Origin: an uncultured Allobosea sp.
GTDB taxonomy: Bacteria > Pseudomonadota > Alphaproteobacteria > Rhizobiales > Beijerinckiaceae
Direction of reading: 5' to 3'
DNA: 64,000 bases
Assembly: GCF_945957345.1 (NCBI RefSeq)
Contig: NZ_CAMFKW010000011.1
Location: forward strand, 1-64,000
Within the stretch, counting starts at the first letter, position 1, and the number at the start of each line of letters is the position of its first letter. Below the pieces are notes generated by a model that saw only the letters and a program-made list of their open reading frames with translations, did no database searches and was not told the origin of the DNA. The translations under genes and the position numbers were made by a program. Below are positions 9,427-17,861 of this stretch, in pieces.

Positions 9427-9455
9427 GCCACGCGGCGCATAGAAGGATGCCTGCC

Positions 9456-9800
9456 ATGATCCGCATCAACCTCAGCCCTCGCTGGCTTGCCTCCGCCCTC
9501 GTCTGCCTCGGCATCATCGTCATGGCACAGGCCCCTCTCGGGGCCGCGGATACCGCGCGCGTCAAGATCGACAACTTCACCTTTGCCCCCAAGGTGCTCA
9601 CCGTGAAGGCGGGGACGACCGTGACATTCGAGAATGACGACGACATTCCCCATGTTGTCGTGGCGAATGACGGATCGTTTCGGTCCAAAGCGCTCGACAC
9701 CGGGGATTCATATGTCTTCACCTTCACGAAATCGGGTGATTTTCCCTATTTCTGCGCGCTTCATCCGCATATGCAGGGTACCATCACCGTCACTCCGTGA
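9456..9800 (+). CDS. Periplasmic cupredoxin (plastocyanin/amicyanin-like)
   Basis: A 114-residue type I copper protein with a signal peptide ending near PLGAADT (residue 31). The copper ligands can be read: His in IPHVV, then Cys, His and Met in YFCALHPHMQG. The NFTFAPKVLTVKAGTTVTF strand pair is standard for the fold. It should carry single electrons or copper in the periplasm. The start at 9456 follows AGAAGG; an ATG nine bases earlier is possible. Its last bases overlap the sigma factor start (GTGA), tying its expression to the regulatory pair. Confidence 0.92.
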   Translation: MIRINLSPRWLASALVCLGIIVMAQAPLGAADTARVKIDNFTFAPKVLTVKAGTTVTFENDDDIPHVVVANDGSFRSKALDTGDSYVFTFTKSGDFPYFCALHPHMQGTITVTP

Positions 9801-10369
9801 GATGCGTCGTGCCCGGAGAAGCGGATGATGTCGCGGTGTTGACCGGTAAGGTCTCGGCGGAACGCTTCAGCGAGGTGGTTCTCCCCCATCTCTCCGATGC
9901 CCTGGCGCTCGCCCGCTGGTTGACGGGCAATGCCGATGACGCCGAGGACGTGGTGCAGGAGGCGTGCCTGAAGGCGCATAAGGGACTGGCAACCTATGCG
10001 GGCGGCAATGCGCGCGCCTGGCTGCTGACGATCGTCCGCAACGCCTCCTATGCCTGGCTCGCGCGAAACCACCCACGCCGCATCGTCGCCGTCGGCGACC
10101 TGGCCGATCTCGACGCGTTCGCCGCCAAGGCCGACACGGATGCCGGCACGCCGGAGGCGGCCTTGATTGCCAAGGCGGACGCGGCCGCGCTCGAAAGCGC
10201 GATCACGCGACTGCCGCACCCGTTTCGCGAGGTTCTCGTGCTCAGGGATGTCAATGGCCTCGGCTACCGGGAGATCGCAGCGATGCTCCATGTGCCGCTA
10301 GGCACCGTGATGTCGCGGCTGTCGCGGGCGCGAGGGCTGCTGATGGCTGAACTCGGGGGTACCCGATGA
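9797..10369 (+). CDS. ECF RNA polymerase sigma factor
   Basis: A 190-residue extracytoplasmic-function sigma factor. Region 2 includes DALALARWLTGNADDAEDVVQEACLK with the DDAEDVVQ core element (near residue 50). Region 4 includes RLPHPFREVLVLRD and a helix-turn-helix with YREIAAMLHVPLGTVMSRLSRARG. It directs RNA polymerase to a small regulon, likely including its own operon. The start is a GTG that overlaps the cupredoxin stop. The anti-sigma gene overlaps its end by four bases (ATGA). Confidence 0.95.
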   Translation: MRCVVPGEADDVAVLTGKVSAERFSEVVLPHLSDALALARWLTGNADDAEDVVQEACLKAHKGLATYAGGNARAWLLTIVRNASYAWLARNHPRRIVAVGDLADLDAFAAKADTDAGTPEAALIAKADAAALESAITRLPHPFREVLVLRDVNGLGYREIAAMLHVPLGTVMSRLSRARGLLMAELGGTR

Positions 10370-11163
10370 GAGAAAGCATGGAATTGCCATCGGACCCGGC
10401 CGATCTCCAGTTGCTGCTTCATGCCCTGGTCGATGGCGAACTCGATGCCGCCACGACCTTGGCTTTGGAACGGCGACTGGCGGATGATCCGTCGCTCGCG
10501 GCCGAGCACGCTCGCATCGCCGCCTTGCAAGCCGCCGTTCGCAGCCTGCCTCGCCCCGAACTCAGCGACGCCTTTCAGGCTCGCATCGTTGCACTGGGCA
10601 TCGGCCCTCGCGAAGCACCGCCGGCTCGTCCCCGCTTCAGCTCGTCCCTCTGGCGCGCGATGGCGGCCTCGATCCTCGTCACCGCGGTCCTGGCGAGCGG
10701 GCTGACCCAATGGACGATGACACGCAACACACCGGACAGCTTCGCCGCCGCCGTCGCCAGCAGCCATCGCCGCAGCCTGCTCGCCACAAGTCCGGTCGAT
10801 GTCGCCTCGTCGGATCGGCACACGGTCAAGCCCTGGCTCGACGCCCGCATCGGCCTGTCGCCCGCAGCGCCCGACCTCGCGAAGGACGGCTTTGCGCTCC
10901 TGGGCGGCCGTGTCGAGGTGATCGCGGACAAGCCGATTCCGGCTCTCGTCTACAAGCACCGCGAGCATCTGATCACCCTCGTGGCCACACCACAGGACGG
11001 CGGAACCGCCTCGAAACCGACTGTAGCCGAGCGTTCCGCCGGCGGTTTTTCCCTGGTCCGCTGGACCGACGGCGCATTCGCTTATTGGGCGATCTCGGAC
11101 ACGGATCGCGCCACGCTCGAAGATTTCGTCAGCCGCTTCCGGGAAGCTGCCGCGGCGGGATGA
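10366..11163 (+). CDS. Anti-sigma factor, single-pass membrane protein
   Basis: A 265-residue protein. The N-terminal part (LLLHALVDGELDAATTLALE, about residues 15-35) resembles the anti-sigma domain that grips ECF factors. A single membrane helix (SLWRAMAASILVTAVLASGL, near residues 92-112) is followed by a periplasmic domain of about 150 residues. No HxxxCxxC zinc motif is seen, so it is not a ZAS type. The periplasmic sensor lies in the same operon as a cupredoxin and phosphoesterase, so the signal is probably periplasmic, perhaps redox or copper stress (inference). Confidence 0.88.
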   Translation: MRESMELPSDPADLQLLLHALVDGELDAATTLALERRLADDPSLAAEHARIAALQAAVRSLPRPELSDAFQARIVALGIGPREAPPARPRFSSSLWRAMAASILVTAVLASGLTQWTMTRNTPDSFAAAVASSHRRSLLATSPVDVASSDRHTVKPWLDARIGLSPAAPDLAKDGFALLGGRVEVIADKPIPALVYKHREHLITLVATPQDGGTASKPTVAERSAGGFSLVRWTDGAFAYWAISDTDRATLEDFVSRFREAAAAG

Positions 11164-11472
11164 GTTCGATCCTCAGGGTTGCCTGAAAGGTGCGCGGAAA
11201 TCGTCGCAGCCACCAGCGAATCTTCCCCCAAATTATGTCGTATCGCCACTTCTTTGGAGATTACCAAAGGACAGCGAAATTCGGCTAGCGCCTTGTTGTA
11301 TTGGGACAATCGCATTTCCGAATACCGGCATCGGCTTTGCGCGGCATAGCGAAAACCAATCCCTTCCGGGGCGACAGGCCCTGAAAGGGTTACATTGTTA
11401 TGGCTGCAATCTCGGACCTTACTCGAACCCTTCATCGCCTGCCGCTCCCTCAGCACAAACAGGGAAGATGAC
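11164..11472. other. Gene-free stretch before the radical SAM gene
   Basis: About 309 bases without a convincing gene; a minus-strand frame at 11082-11474 has no domain and mostly shadows the anti-sigma gene end. The stretch is less GC-rich than its surroundings and probably holds the promoter of the radical SAM gene, but no clear boxes could be assigned. Confidence 0.5.
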
Positions 11473-13095
11473 ATGTCGACCGACCGCTGCCGCGTGCTGA
11501 TGATCTATCCTCGGTTCAACCCGAATTCCTTCTGGAATTACAAGGCGACCTGCGAATTGGCCGGAGCACGCCATCCCGCAGCGCCGCTCGGCTTGATCAC
11601 CGTGGCCGCGCTGCTTCCTGAATCCTGGGAGATCCGGCTCGTCGATCTGAATGCGGAAGAGTTGGACGAGCAGAATTTCGCCTGGGCGGATCTCGTCATG
11701 ACCGGGGGCATGCTGCCGCAGCAGGACGGAACGCTCGCGGTAATCGCGCAGTGTCGCTCGAAAGGGAAGCCGGTCGTGGTCGGCGGCCCCGACGCGACGT
11801 CGACGCCCGAGATCTACGAAGCCGCAGATTTTCTGGTGTTGGGCGAAGCCGAGGAGATCATGGCTGACTTCGTCGAGGCCTGGCAGGCCGGGACGAGGAG
11901 CGGCGTCTTCCGTTCAGAGATGGGCAAGACCGATGTCACCAAGAGTCCGACGCCGCGTTTCGACCTCCTGATATTCGCGCATTACCTGCATGTCGGCGTC
12001 CAGTTTTCACGTGGTTGTCCGTTCAATTGCGAATTTTGCGACATTATCGAGCTCTATGGCCGCGTGCCACGCACCAAGACGAATGCGCAGATTTTGACGG
12101 AGCTGGAGACCCTCTACACGCTCGGATATCGCGGCCACGTCGATTTCGTCGACGACAACCTCATCGGCAACAAGAAGGCGCTCAAGCAGTTCCTGCCCGC
12201 CCTCACGCACTGGATCAGGGAGAAGGACTTTCCCTTCGAATTCTCGACCGAGGCCTCGATCAACCTCGCCGATGACGCCGCCCTGATGCAGGCGATGAGC
12301 CAGGCCAATTTCTTCACGATCTTCGTCGGGATCGAGAGCCCGGATACCGACACGCTGATCTCGACGCAGAAGAAGCAGAACACGTGCCGCAGCCTTCAGG
12401 AGAGCGTCCACCGGATCTACAGGGCCGGTCTGTTCGTGAATGCCGGCTTCATTCTGGGCTTCGACAGCGAGAAGGGCAGTGTTGCGCGCGGCATGATCGA
12501 CTGCATCGAGGATACGGCGATCCCGGTTTGCATGGTCGGCCTTCTCTATGCGCTGCCCAACACCCAGTTGACACGGCGCCTGGACCGGGAGGGCCGCCTG
12601 TCCGTTCCCAGCGACGCCGATCATACGCAAGGCCTGGGCGATCAGTGCACGGCCGGCCTCAACTTCATGACCAGCCGCCCACGCCGCGCCATCCTTGAGG
12701 ATTACCGAGCGGTGCTGGATGCGGTCTACGCCCCTCGCGCATTCTTCGGTCGTGTTCGACGGGTCGGCCGCATGCTCGATTGCAGCAATCGCCGACTGGA
12801 ACTGCCGAAACCGATGGAATGGCAGGAATTGCAATCGTCCTGGCGCCTGATCTGGCGCATGTCGCTGGCGAAAGGAGGCGTGCGCCGCGAGTTCTGGAAG
12901 ACGGTGGTCGACTGCCTCGCACATAACCGCCAGGCACTGCCCTATGTGATGATGATGGTGGCGCTCTATCTCCATCTCGGGCCGTTTTCCCGGCATGTCG
13001 TTGCCCAGGTTCAGAGGCAGATCGACAATCTGCCCAAGGCTTCGCCGGCCCTGCGCCCCGTGGGCGCCATGCCAAGAACGGCAGCAGCCGGCTGA
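11473..13095 (+). CDS. B12-binding radical SAM protein, HpnP-like (hopanoid methylase type)
   Basis: A 540-residue protein. A cobalamin-binding-like domain spans about residues 1-150 (VLMIYPRFNPNSFWNYK, PLGLITVAALLP, MTGGMLPQQ). A radical SAM domain follows with the CxxxCxxC motif in RGCPFNCEFCD near residue 185. The C-terminal third resembles DUF4070. This layout and the NSFWNY, ARHPAAPLG and GGMLPQQ segments match the HpnP family, which methylates hopanoids at C-2 using SAM and cobalamin. Paralogues with other roles share the layout and no hopanoid genes are nearby, so hpnP is not claimed. The start follows AGGGAAG. Confidence 0.82.
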   Translation: MSTDRCRVLMIYPRFNPNSFWNYKATCELAGARHPAAPLGLITVAALLPESWEIRLVDLNAEELDEQNFAWADLVMTGGMLPQQDGTLAVIAQCRSKGKPVVVGGPDATSTPEIYEAADFLVLGEAEEIMADFVEAWQAGTRSGVFRSEMGKTDVTKSPTPRFDLLIFAHYLHVGVQFSRGCPFNCEFCDIIELYGRVPRTKTNAQILTELETLYTLGYRGHVDFVDDNLIGNKKALKQFLPALTHWIREKDFPFEFSTEASINLADDAALMQAMSQANFFTIFVGIESPDTDTLISTQKKQNTCRSLQESVHRIYRAGLFVNAGFILGFDSEKGSVARGMIDCIEDTAIPVCMVGLLYALPNTQLTRRLDREGRLSVPSDADHTQGLGDQCTAGLNFMTSRPRRAILEDYRAVLDAVYAPRAFFGRVRRVGRMLDCSNRRLELPKPMEWQELQSSWRLIWRMSLAKGGVRREFWKTVVDCLAHNRQALPYVMMMVALYLHLGPFSRHVVAQVQRQIDNLPKASPALRPVGAMPRTAAAG

Positions 13096-13252
13096 GTGCA
13101 CGCGACGCTGCAACTGGCCGCGCAGCGTGTTGAGCAGAAGCGGCTCGATGAGCCGCCATTCCACTGCCCTCAGCAGGTGGCGCCCATTCAAAGCTTCTTC
13201 ACGAAGGTTTGAAGCCGCCCCCCGAACCTCGCAACCTTCATAGGTTCAGAAC

Positions 13253-14512
13253 CTAGAACGTTCGCTCCACGAAGAGCTGCGCCGAGCTTTGCCGGCCGGA
13301 GAGGCTTGCCGCGCGCGCGTTCCCGGCAAGGTCGAGCTTTTGCCAGGCGAGCGAGCCTTCAAGGCCGAGGCGCAGCCCATCGACCGGCGCCCAGACGAGA
13401 TTCGCAGCCACGCGGTCGATCTGGATTCGCCCTGCCAGCCCGGAAGGATTCGGGATCGAAAGCCGGTAGCGGCTGACATAGGCGTTGCTCGACCATTCAT
13501 CCGTCCATTCGCGCCCGATCGCGACGACGCCAGACCAGCCGCGTGTGGTCAGATCACCGGTCAGGACCGAGAAGGCGGTGCGCTGATCGAGCCGCGAACC
13601 GAGATAGGGCGCAGCGTCCACGGCACCGGCGATCTGGGCGGTCAGTGTCAACGGCCGATCGAGAAGCGTCTTCTCCCAGGTCGCGCCAAGGATGGCCGCC
13701 CGGCCGACGCGGTGCGAACCGCCGGCGCTCGGCACGTCCCGCACGGCGGCAGCGCCATGCAGCGTCAATCCGTCCTGCTCATAGAGAAGGCGCACGACCC
13801 CGTCGGGGTAGCTGCTTCCCGCTCTCGGCACCACGGTGCGCCTGTCGACCGCGACATCTTCAGCGGAAAGGGAAAGACTGAGCTGTTCGGTCAACTGCCG
13901 TTCGTAGCCGATCAGCCCGACGGTCCGGCTCGGAATTCGACCGATGAAGGCAAAGTCGTCGCCGGTCCAGAAGTCGAAGCGCGAGCCTGCGAGCCCGAAG
14001 ACGAATGCTCCGAACGTGACGCTGGCTTCGCCGATCGTCAGCTCGCTGCTGTCTGCACCGGCGGTATCCACTGAAAACTCGAAGGCGCTCGCCAGATAGC
14101 GGCCGTCGGCGAGCGTCTGTCCGGTCTCGATCCGGACGGTGGAGCTCAGCGGGAAGCTGGCGGCGCTCTGCGGCACCAGTCCCGTCGCCCGTGCCAGCGC
14201 GTTCGCCTTGTAGCCATCGTGCTGGATCCCGGCATTGACCGTGCCGGAAACGGCTATGCAGGTGCCGGTGCCTGGCGAGACGAAGCCGCGGGGGCTGTCG
14301 TCGCTCTCATCTTCGTCCTCGCCTTCGCTCTCGGCATCATCGTCACCCGCTGCGACCGCGTTCGAAGCCGCCGGTAACGTAAAGAGCGGTGTCGGTTCCG
14401 GCGGAGCGATAGTGCAACTGCGCAGGAACAAGGGGGGCTTGCTGGTTGCTTGCGCGGAAGCGCCAGCGAGCATAGCCGCACAGATGGCGATCAGCGCGGC
14501 CGTATCGCGCAT
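13253..14512 (-). CDS. Outer-membrane porin (rhizobial porin family)
   Basis: A 419-residue beta-barrel protein ending in FVERTF, with the terminal Phe of outer-membrane proteins. The signal peptide is near TAALIAICAAMLAGASAQA. Typical porin segments include CIAVSGTVNAGIQHD and repeated amphipathic strands such as RYLASAFEFSVDT, FVFGLAGSRFDF and VGLIGYERQLT. Between the signal peptide and first strand lies a strongly acidic stretch (GDDDAESEGEDEDESDD). The start is uncertain: 14512 opens the signal peptide, while ATGs at 14593 and 14671 extend the frame with no domain and no strong ribosome site. It should form a diffusion pore. Confidence 0.8.
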   Translation of the reverse strand: MRDTAALIAICAAMLAGASAQATSKPPLFLRSCTIAPPEPTPLFTLPAASNAVAAGDDDAESEGEDEDESDDSPRGFVSPGTGTCIAVSGTVNAGIQHDGYKANALARATGLVPQSAASFPLSSTVRIETGQTLADGRYLASAFEFSVDTAGADSSELTIGEASVTFGAFVFGLAGSRFDFWTGDDFAFIGRIPSRTVGLIGYERQLTEQLSLSLSAEDVAVDRRTVVPRAGSSYPDGVVRLLYEQDGLTLHGAAAVRDVPSAGGSHRVGRAAILGATWEKTLLDRPLTLTAQIAGAVDAAPYLGSRLDQRTAFSVLTGDLTTRGWSGVVAIGREWTDEWSSNAYVSRYRLSIPNPSGLAGRIQIDRVAANLVWAPVDGLRLGLEGSLAWQKLDLAGNARAASLSGRQSSAQLFVERTF

Positions 14513-14837
14513 ACTCAGGGTCGAAAGCGGGACCGGCGACGAAACGGACGATGCATCATCCTGGTCGTGCGCGATGCGTTTCCCGGTGGTCATGGCGTCC
14601 GCAGCCTCGCACAGCGGCAGATTGTCGAGCGCCGATCCTGCTCCAGAACCATCGAGCCGACGCGGGATCATGAGCCTGAACGAGCGATGACTCGCTTGTC
14701 AATGGGACGTCTTCCGCTGCGGCGCTCAGCCCGACGAATTGCGTCCGCACGGCCTATTGTCCTTAGAGACAAGTGCCGCATTGGGCGATATGCTGGCATC
14801 CATAGCGTCTTGATGGCTCGGGCCAGGTTTTCGATCC

Positions 14838-16079
14838 ATGCGGCTTCGACGAACCCTACGTCATGCAGGGGCGCTCCTCCTGGCATCTGCACTTGCCGGC
14901 TGTGCGGGCGATGTTCGTGGCACGCTCGTGCCGGTGTCCGCATCGGCGCCCGGCGCCAGCAAGGTCACCATGCTGGTCGCGACGACGCGCGCGGCCGATC
15001 AGGACCGCGGCATCCTGTTCTCCGGCGAGCGCGGCACCCCATCCTTTGCCGAGATCACGGTCTCGATGCCGCCGGACTCGGCGCGCAAGGTCGGCGAAGT
15101 GCAGTGGCCGAGCCGGCTTCCCGGCAATCCCGAGACGGATTTCGTGACGCTGAAGGTCGACAGGATCGACAAGGCCGAAGCGCTGACCCGTTTCCACAAG
15201 ATGGTTCAGCGCACGCCGAAGCGGCGCGTCCTGGTCTTCATCCATGGCTTCAACAACCGCTTCGAGGATGCGGTCTATCGTTTTGCCCAGATCGCCCATG
15301 ATTCACGCGCCAACGCCGTGCCGGTGCTGTTCACCTGGCCTTCGCGCGGGTCGGTCTTCGCCTATGGCTACGATCGCGAGAGCGGCAATTATTCCCGCAG
15401 CGCGCTCGAAAACCTGTTTCAGGGCCTGGCGCGGGATCCGTCCGTCGGCGAGGTCTCGATCCTCGCCCATTCGATGGGGAATTGGGTGACGCTCGAAGCT
15501 TTGCGCCAGATGGCGATCCGCAACGGCCGGATCCCTGCGAAGATCGCCAATGTGATGCTCGCGGCGCCCGATGTCGACGTCGACGTCTTCCGCAGCCAGA
15601 TCGCGGATATGGAAGGCAAGCGGCCGCGCTTCACCGTCTTCGTGTCGCAGGACGACAAGGCGCTGGCGGTGTCGCGCCGCGTCTGGGGCAGCACGGCGCG
15701 GCTCGGCGCCATCGACCCGGACGCGGAGCCTTACCGGACACAGCTCGCCGCAGCGAATATCGCAGTCCTCAACCTCTCGAAGCTGCGCACCGGCGACAAG
15801 CTCAATCACGGCAAGTTCGCGGAGAGCCCGGAGGTCGTGCAGCTGATCGGCTCACGGTTGATCGAAGGCCAACCGATCACCGACTCGCATGTCGGGCTCG
15901 GTGACCGCCTCATACAGGTAACGGCCGGGACCGCCAGCGCCGTCGGGACGGCCGCAAGCCTCGCGGTTTCGGCGCCGATCGCGATCGTCGATCCCAACAC
16001 GAGGCGCAATCTCGCGGACAACACGGAAGAACTCGGCCGCTCGCTGCGCGATGCAGGGGATGCGGCCACAGCCGAGTGA
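14838..16079 (+). CDS. Lipoprotein alpha/beta hydrolase (DUF900)
   Basis: A 413-residue protein with a lipobox (LLASALAGC, Cys at residue 22) and a DUF900-type alpha/beta hydrolase domain. The VLVFIHGFNNRFEDAV strand-loop (residues 130-146) and the nucleophile elbow ILAHSMGNW carry the catalytic Ser. A PDVDVDVF segment probably holds the acid. The last 80 residues are low-complexity Ala-rich. It is likely anchored in the inner or outer membrane facing the periplasm. Substrate unknown. It opens a run of envelope genes on the same strand up to 19086. Confidence 0.87.
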   Translation: MRLRRTLRHAGALLLASALAGCAGDVRGTLVPVSASAPGASKVTMLVATTRAADQDRGILFSGERGTPSFAEITVSMPPDSARKVGEVQWPSRLPGNPETDFVTLKVDRIDKAEALTRFHKMVQRTPKRRVLVFIHGFNNRFEDAVYRFAQIAHDSRANAVPVLFTWPSRGSVFAYGYDRESGNYSRSALENLFQGLARDPSVGEVSILAHSMGNWVTLEALRQMAIRNGRIPAKIANVMLAAPDVDVDVFRSQIADMEGKRPRFTVFVSQDDKALAVSRRVWGSTARLGAIDPDAEPYRTQLAAANIAVLNLSKLRTGDKLNHGKFAESPEVVQLIGSRLIEGQPITDSHVGLGDRLIQVTAGTASAVGTAASLAVSAPIAIVDPNTRRNLADNTEELGRSLRDAGDAATAE

Positions 16080-16109
16080 AACAAGACCGCTGGCATAGGG
16101 AGGAAAACG

Positions 16110-16556
16110 ATGACGACCTTCAAGTTCTCCACCTTCATCGCTGCTCTGCTGACGCTGATTGCTGTCCCGGTCTTGGCGCAGGATTCCAAACTCGGTCCGC
16201 CGACCGGCACGGTCCGCATCCAGCAGGTCCAGGTCGCTTTCATCGGGTCGGGCGCAGCCGGCGGGGGCAAGCTGACCTATCGCGGGCATTCCTACGGCAT
16301 CACGGTCGGAGGGCTCGGCTTCGGCGGTATCGGCGCCTCACGCGTGACGGCCAACGGCACGGTCTATGGCCTGACCCGGCTCGAGGACTTTGCCGGAGCC
16401 TACGCCCAGATCCGCGAAGGCTGGGCCGTCGGCGATGCCGGTCGGGGCAGGTTCTGGCTGCGCAATGCCAAGGGCGTGACGATGAAGCTGACTGCAAGGC
16501 GCCAGGGACTCCAGCTCTCGCTGGGCGCAGACGGCGTCCTGATCGGATTCAAATAG
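16110..16556 (+). CDS. Secreted DUF1134/EipA-like protein
   Basis: A 148-residue exported protein with a signal peptide (FIAALLTLIAVPVLAQ). The mature part is rich in Gly and beta strands: GGGKLTYRGHSYGITVGGLG, ASRVTANGTVYGLTRLEDFAG, then KGVTMKLTARRQGLQLSLG. That order (strand pair, VYNL-like motif, DF-GTY-like motif, LSLG near the end) resembles DUF1134, which includes the Brucella envelope integrity protein EipA. The match is by eye and the size is smaller than EipA, so the assignment is tentative. It lies 30 bases after the lipoprotein hydrolase. Confidence 0.7.
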   Translation: MTTFKFSTFIAALLTLIAVPVLAQDSKLGPPTGTVRIQQVQVAFIGSGAAGGGKLTYRGHSYGITVGGLGFGGIGASRVTANGTVYGLTRLEDFAGAYAQIREGWAVGDAGRGRFWLRNAKGVTMKLTARRQGLQLSLGADGVLIGFK

Positions 16557-16728
16557 CCGAGGACCGGTCTCCATTGTCCTCTGAGACAGTGCGGCCCCGG
16601 TTTGCGGCGGATCGTCGGAGACTGTTTCTCCACGCAGAATGCGAAGCCAGCAGCCTGAGCTCGAAAAGACAGCCTGCCGAGCCCCCTTACAACCAGGTTT
16701 CATCGGAGCATTAGACAGGAGGAGTTCA

Positions 16729-17304
16729 ATGCCAAAATTTAGCAGTTGGGCCATTGCCGTCATGCTGGCACTCGGCAGCGCCGCGTGCGCACCGGTCGTC
16801 ACGAGCCAGACGGTCGTCGTCGCTGGTGTCGGCCCTGTCGATATCGAACAGATCAATGTCGAGATCGTCGCCGTTGCACCGGAAGAGCACTTCGTAACAG
16901 TCCGCCAGGGACGCTTCGTCTGGGATGTCCTGGTCCCGCCCGCTTTCGGCGACCTCCGGAACATCCATGCCGGCGACAAGCTCTCGATCAGCCGTATCGA
17001 AGGTGTCGCGCTGAGCGCCCGGCGTGCCAAGAGGGGAGCCAAGCCAAGCATCACCTATACCGAAACTGTCGCCGGCGCGCCCTTCCAGAACCTGCCGGAG
17101 AAGTTCGTCGCGCGTTCCCTGACATTGACAGCCAAATTCGAGCGCTTCGATCCGGAGACCAATATCGTCAGCTATGTCGGGCCGGCGGGACCACGGAATC
17201 TGCATGTCCTAGAGCCTGCGCTCAGGCGTGATCTCCAGCATTTTGGACGTGGCGACCTGGTCGAACTGACCTTCTCGGAAGCCGTCTACATCCAGAAACT
17301 CTGA
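16729..17304 (+). CDS. Hypothetical envelope lipoprotein
   Basis: A 191-residue protein with a lipoprotein-type signal (AIAVMLALGSAACAP; lipobox SAAC, slightly atypical because Ser replaces Leu). The rest is beta-rich, for example INVEIVAVAPEEHFVTV and DPETNIVSYVGPAG. It resembles small periplasmic proteins of unknown function that bind cofactors or other lipoproteins. AGGAGGAG precedes the start at 16729. Not recognised beyond this; it belongs to the envelope gene run. Confidence 0.75.
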   Translation: MPKFSSWAIAVMLALGSAACAPVVTSQTVVVAGVGPVDIEQINVEIVAVAPEEHFVTVRQGRFVWDVLVPPAFGDLRNIHAGDKLSISRIEGVALSARRAKRGAKPSITYTETVAGAPFQNLPEKFVARSLTLTAKFERFDPETNIVSYVGPAGPRNLHVLEPALRRDLQHFGRGDLVELTFSEAVYIQKL

Positions 17305-17312
17305 TCACGCCG

Positions 17313-17362
17313 GCTCTGTCCGCGCGAAGATCGGCGGTTCTGGATCTTCCCGCGGACAGAGC
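17313..17362. terminator. Long two-step hairpin after the lipoprotein gene
   Basis: GCTCTGTCCGCG pairs perfectly with CGCGGACAGAGC, and inside it GAAGATC pairs with GATCTTC around GGCGGTTCTG, giving a stem of about 19 pairs. No T-run follows, so it may be a factor-dependent stop, an RNA-stability element or a repeat. Confidence 0.5.
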
Positions 17363-17408
17363 GAGCCGCTGCACAGCCTGACATGTCGTTCGATACTGGA
17401 GCCGACCT

Positions 17409-17861
17409 ATGGCAGCAGACCTTCACCCCCTGGCACCACATCATCTCCCGAGCTTCATAACGGCGCCTGGAGAGACGGACATCTTGACGGTGGTCGCGGC
17501 CGCCACCCTCATCGGCGCGGTGCTGGGCGCCGGCCTGCTCTTCCTGCGCCTGCACACCCTGCCGGAGCGCATGGCGCACAAATCGCAGAAGCTCCAGTTC
17601 GAGATCGTCGCCGTGCTCGGGCTGCTTGCCCTGTTCACGCATATCCACCTGTTCTGGGTGATCGGCCTGCTTCTGGCCCTGATCGACATCCCCGATTTCT
17701 CGGGCCAGTTCGGCAGGATGGCGCATGCGCTTGAGCGCATCGCCGGGATGAAGCCCCGGGAGATCGCCGCCGGCGACGCCGAAATGGATCCGGCGGGCGC
17801 GCCGGTGAATACCACGGAAGGCAAGCCCGCGCCCTCGCAGACGGAGAGCCACCATGCTTGA
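17409..17861 (+). CDS. Small inner-membrane protein upstream of a HlyD adaptor
   Basis: A 150-residue protein with two membrane segments, LTVVAAATLIGAVLGAGLLF (about residues 26-46) and VAVLGLLALFTHIHLFWVIG (near 68-88), and a hydrophilic C-terminal tail rich in Pro and Glu. Its last eight bases overlap the HlyD gene, so the two are translated together. Small two-helix proteins often sit beside YibH/YiaV-type HlyD proteins; the function is unknown. Confidence 0.78.
   Translation: MAADLHPLAPHHLPSFITAPGETDILTVVAAATLIGAVLGAGLLFLRLHTLPERMAHKSQKLQFEIVAVLGLLALFTHIHLFWVIGLLLALIDIPDFSGQFGRMAHALERIAGMKPREIAAGDAEMDPAGAPVNTTEGKPAPSQTESHHA

Noticed and set aside
11082-11474. Minus-strand frame of 130 residues between the anti-sigma and radical SAM genes
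   Set aside because: It shadows the end of the anti-sigma gene and has no recognisable sequence.
13242-13254. Palindrome AGGTTCAGAACCT at the porin stop
   Set aside because: Short, with no loop suited to termination and no partner copy seen.
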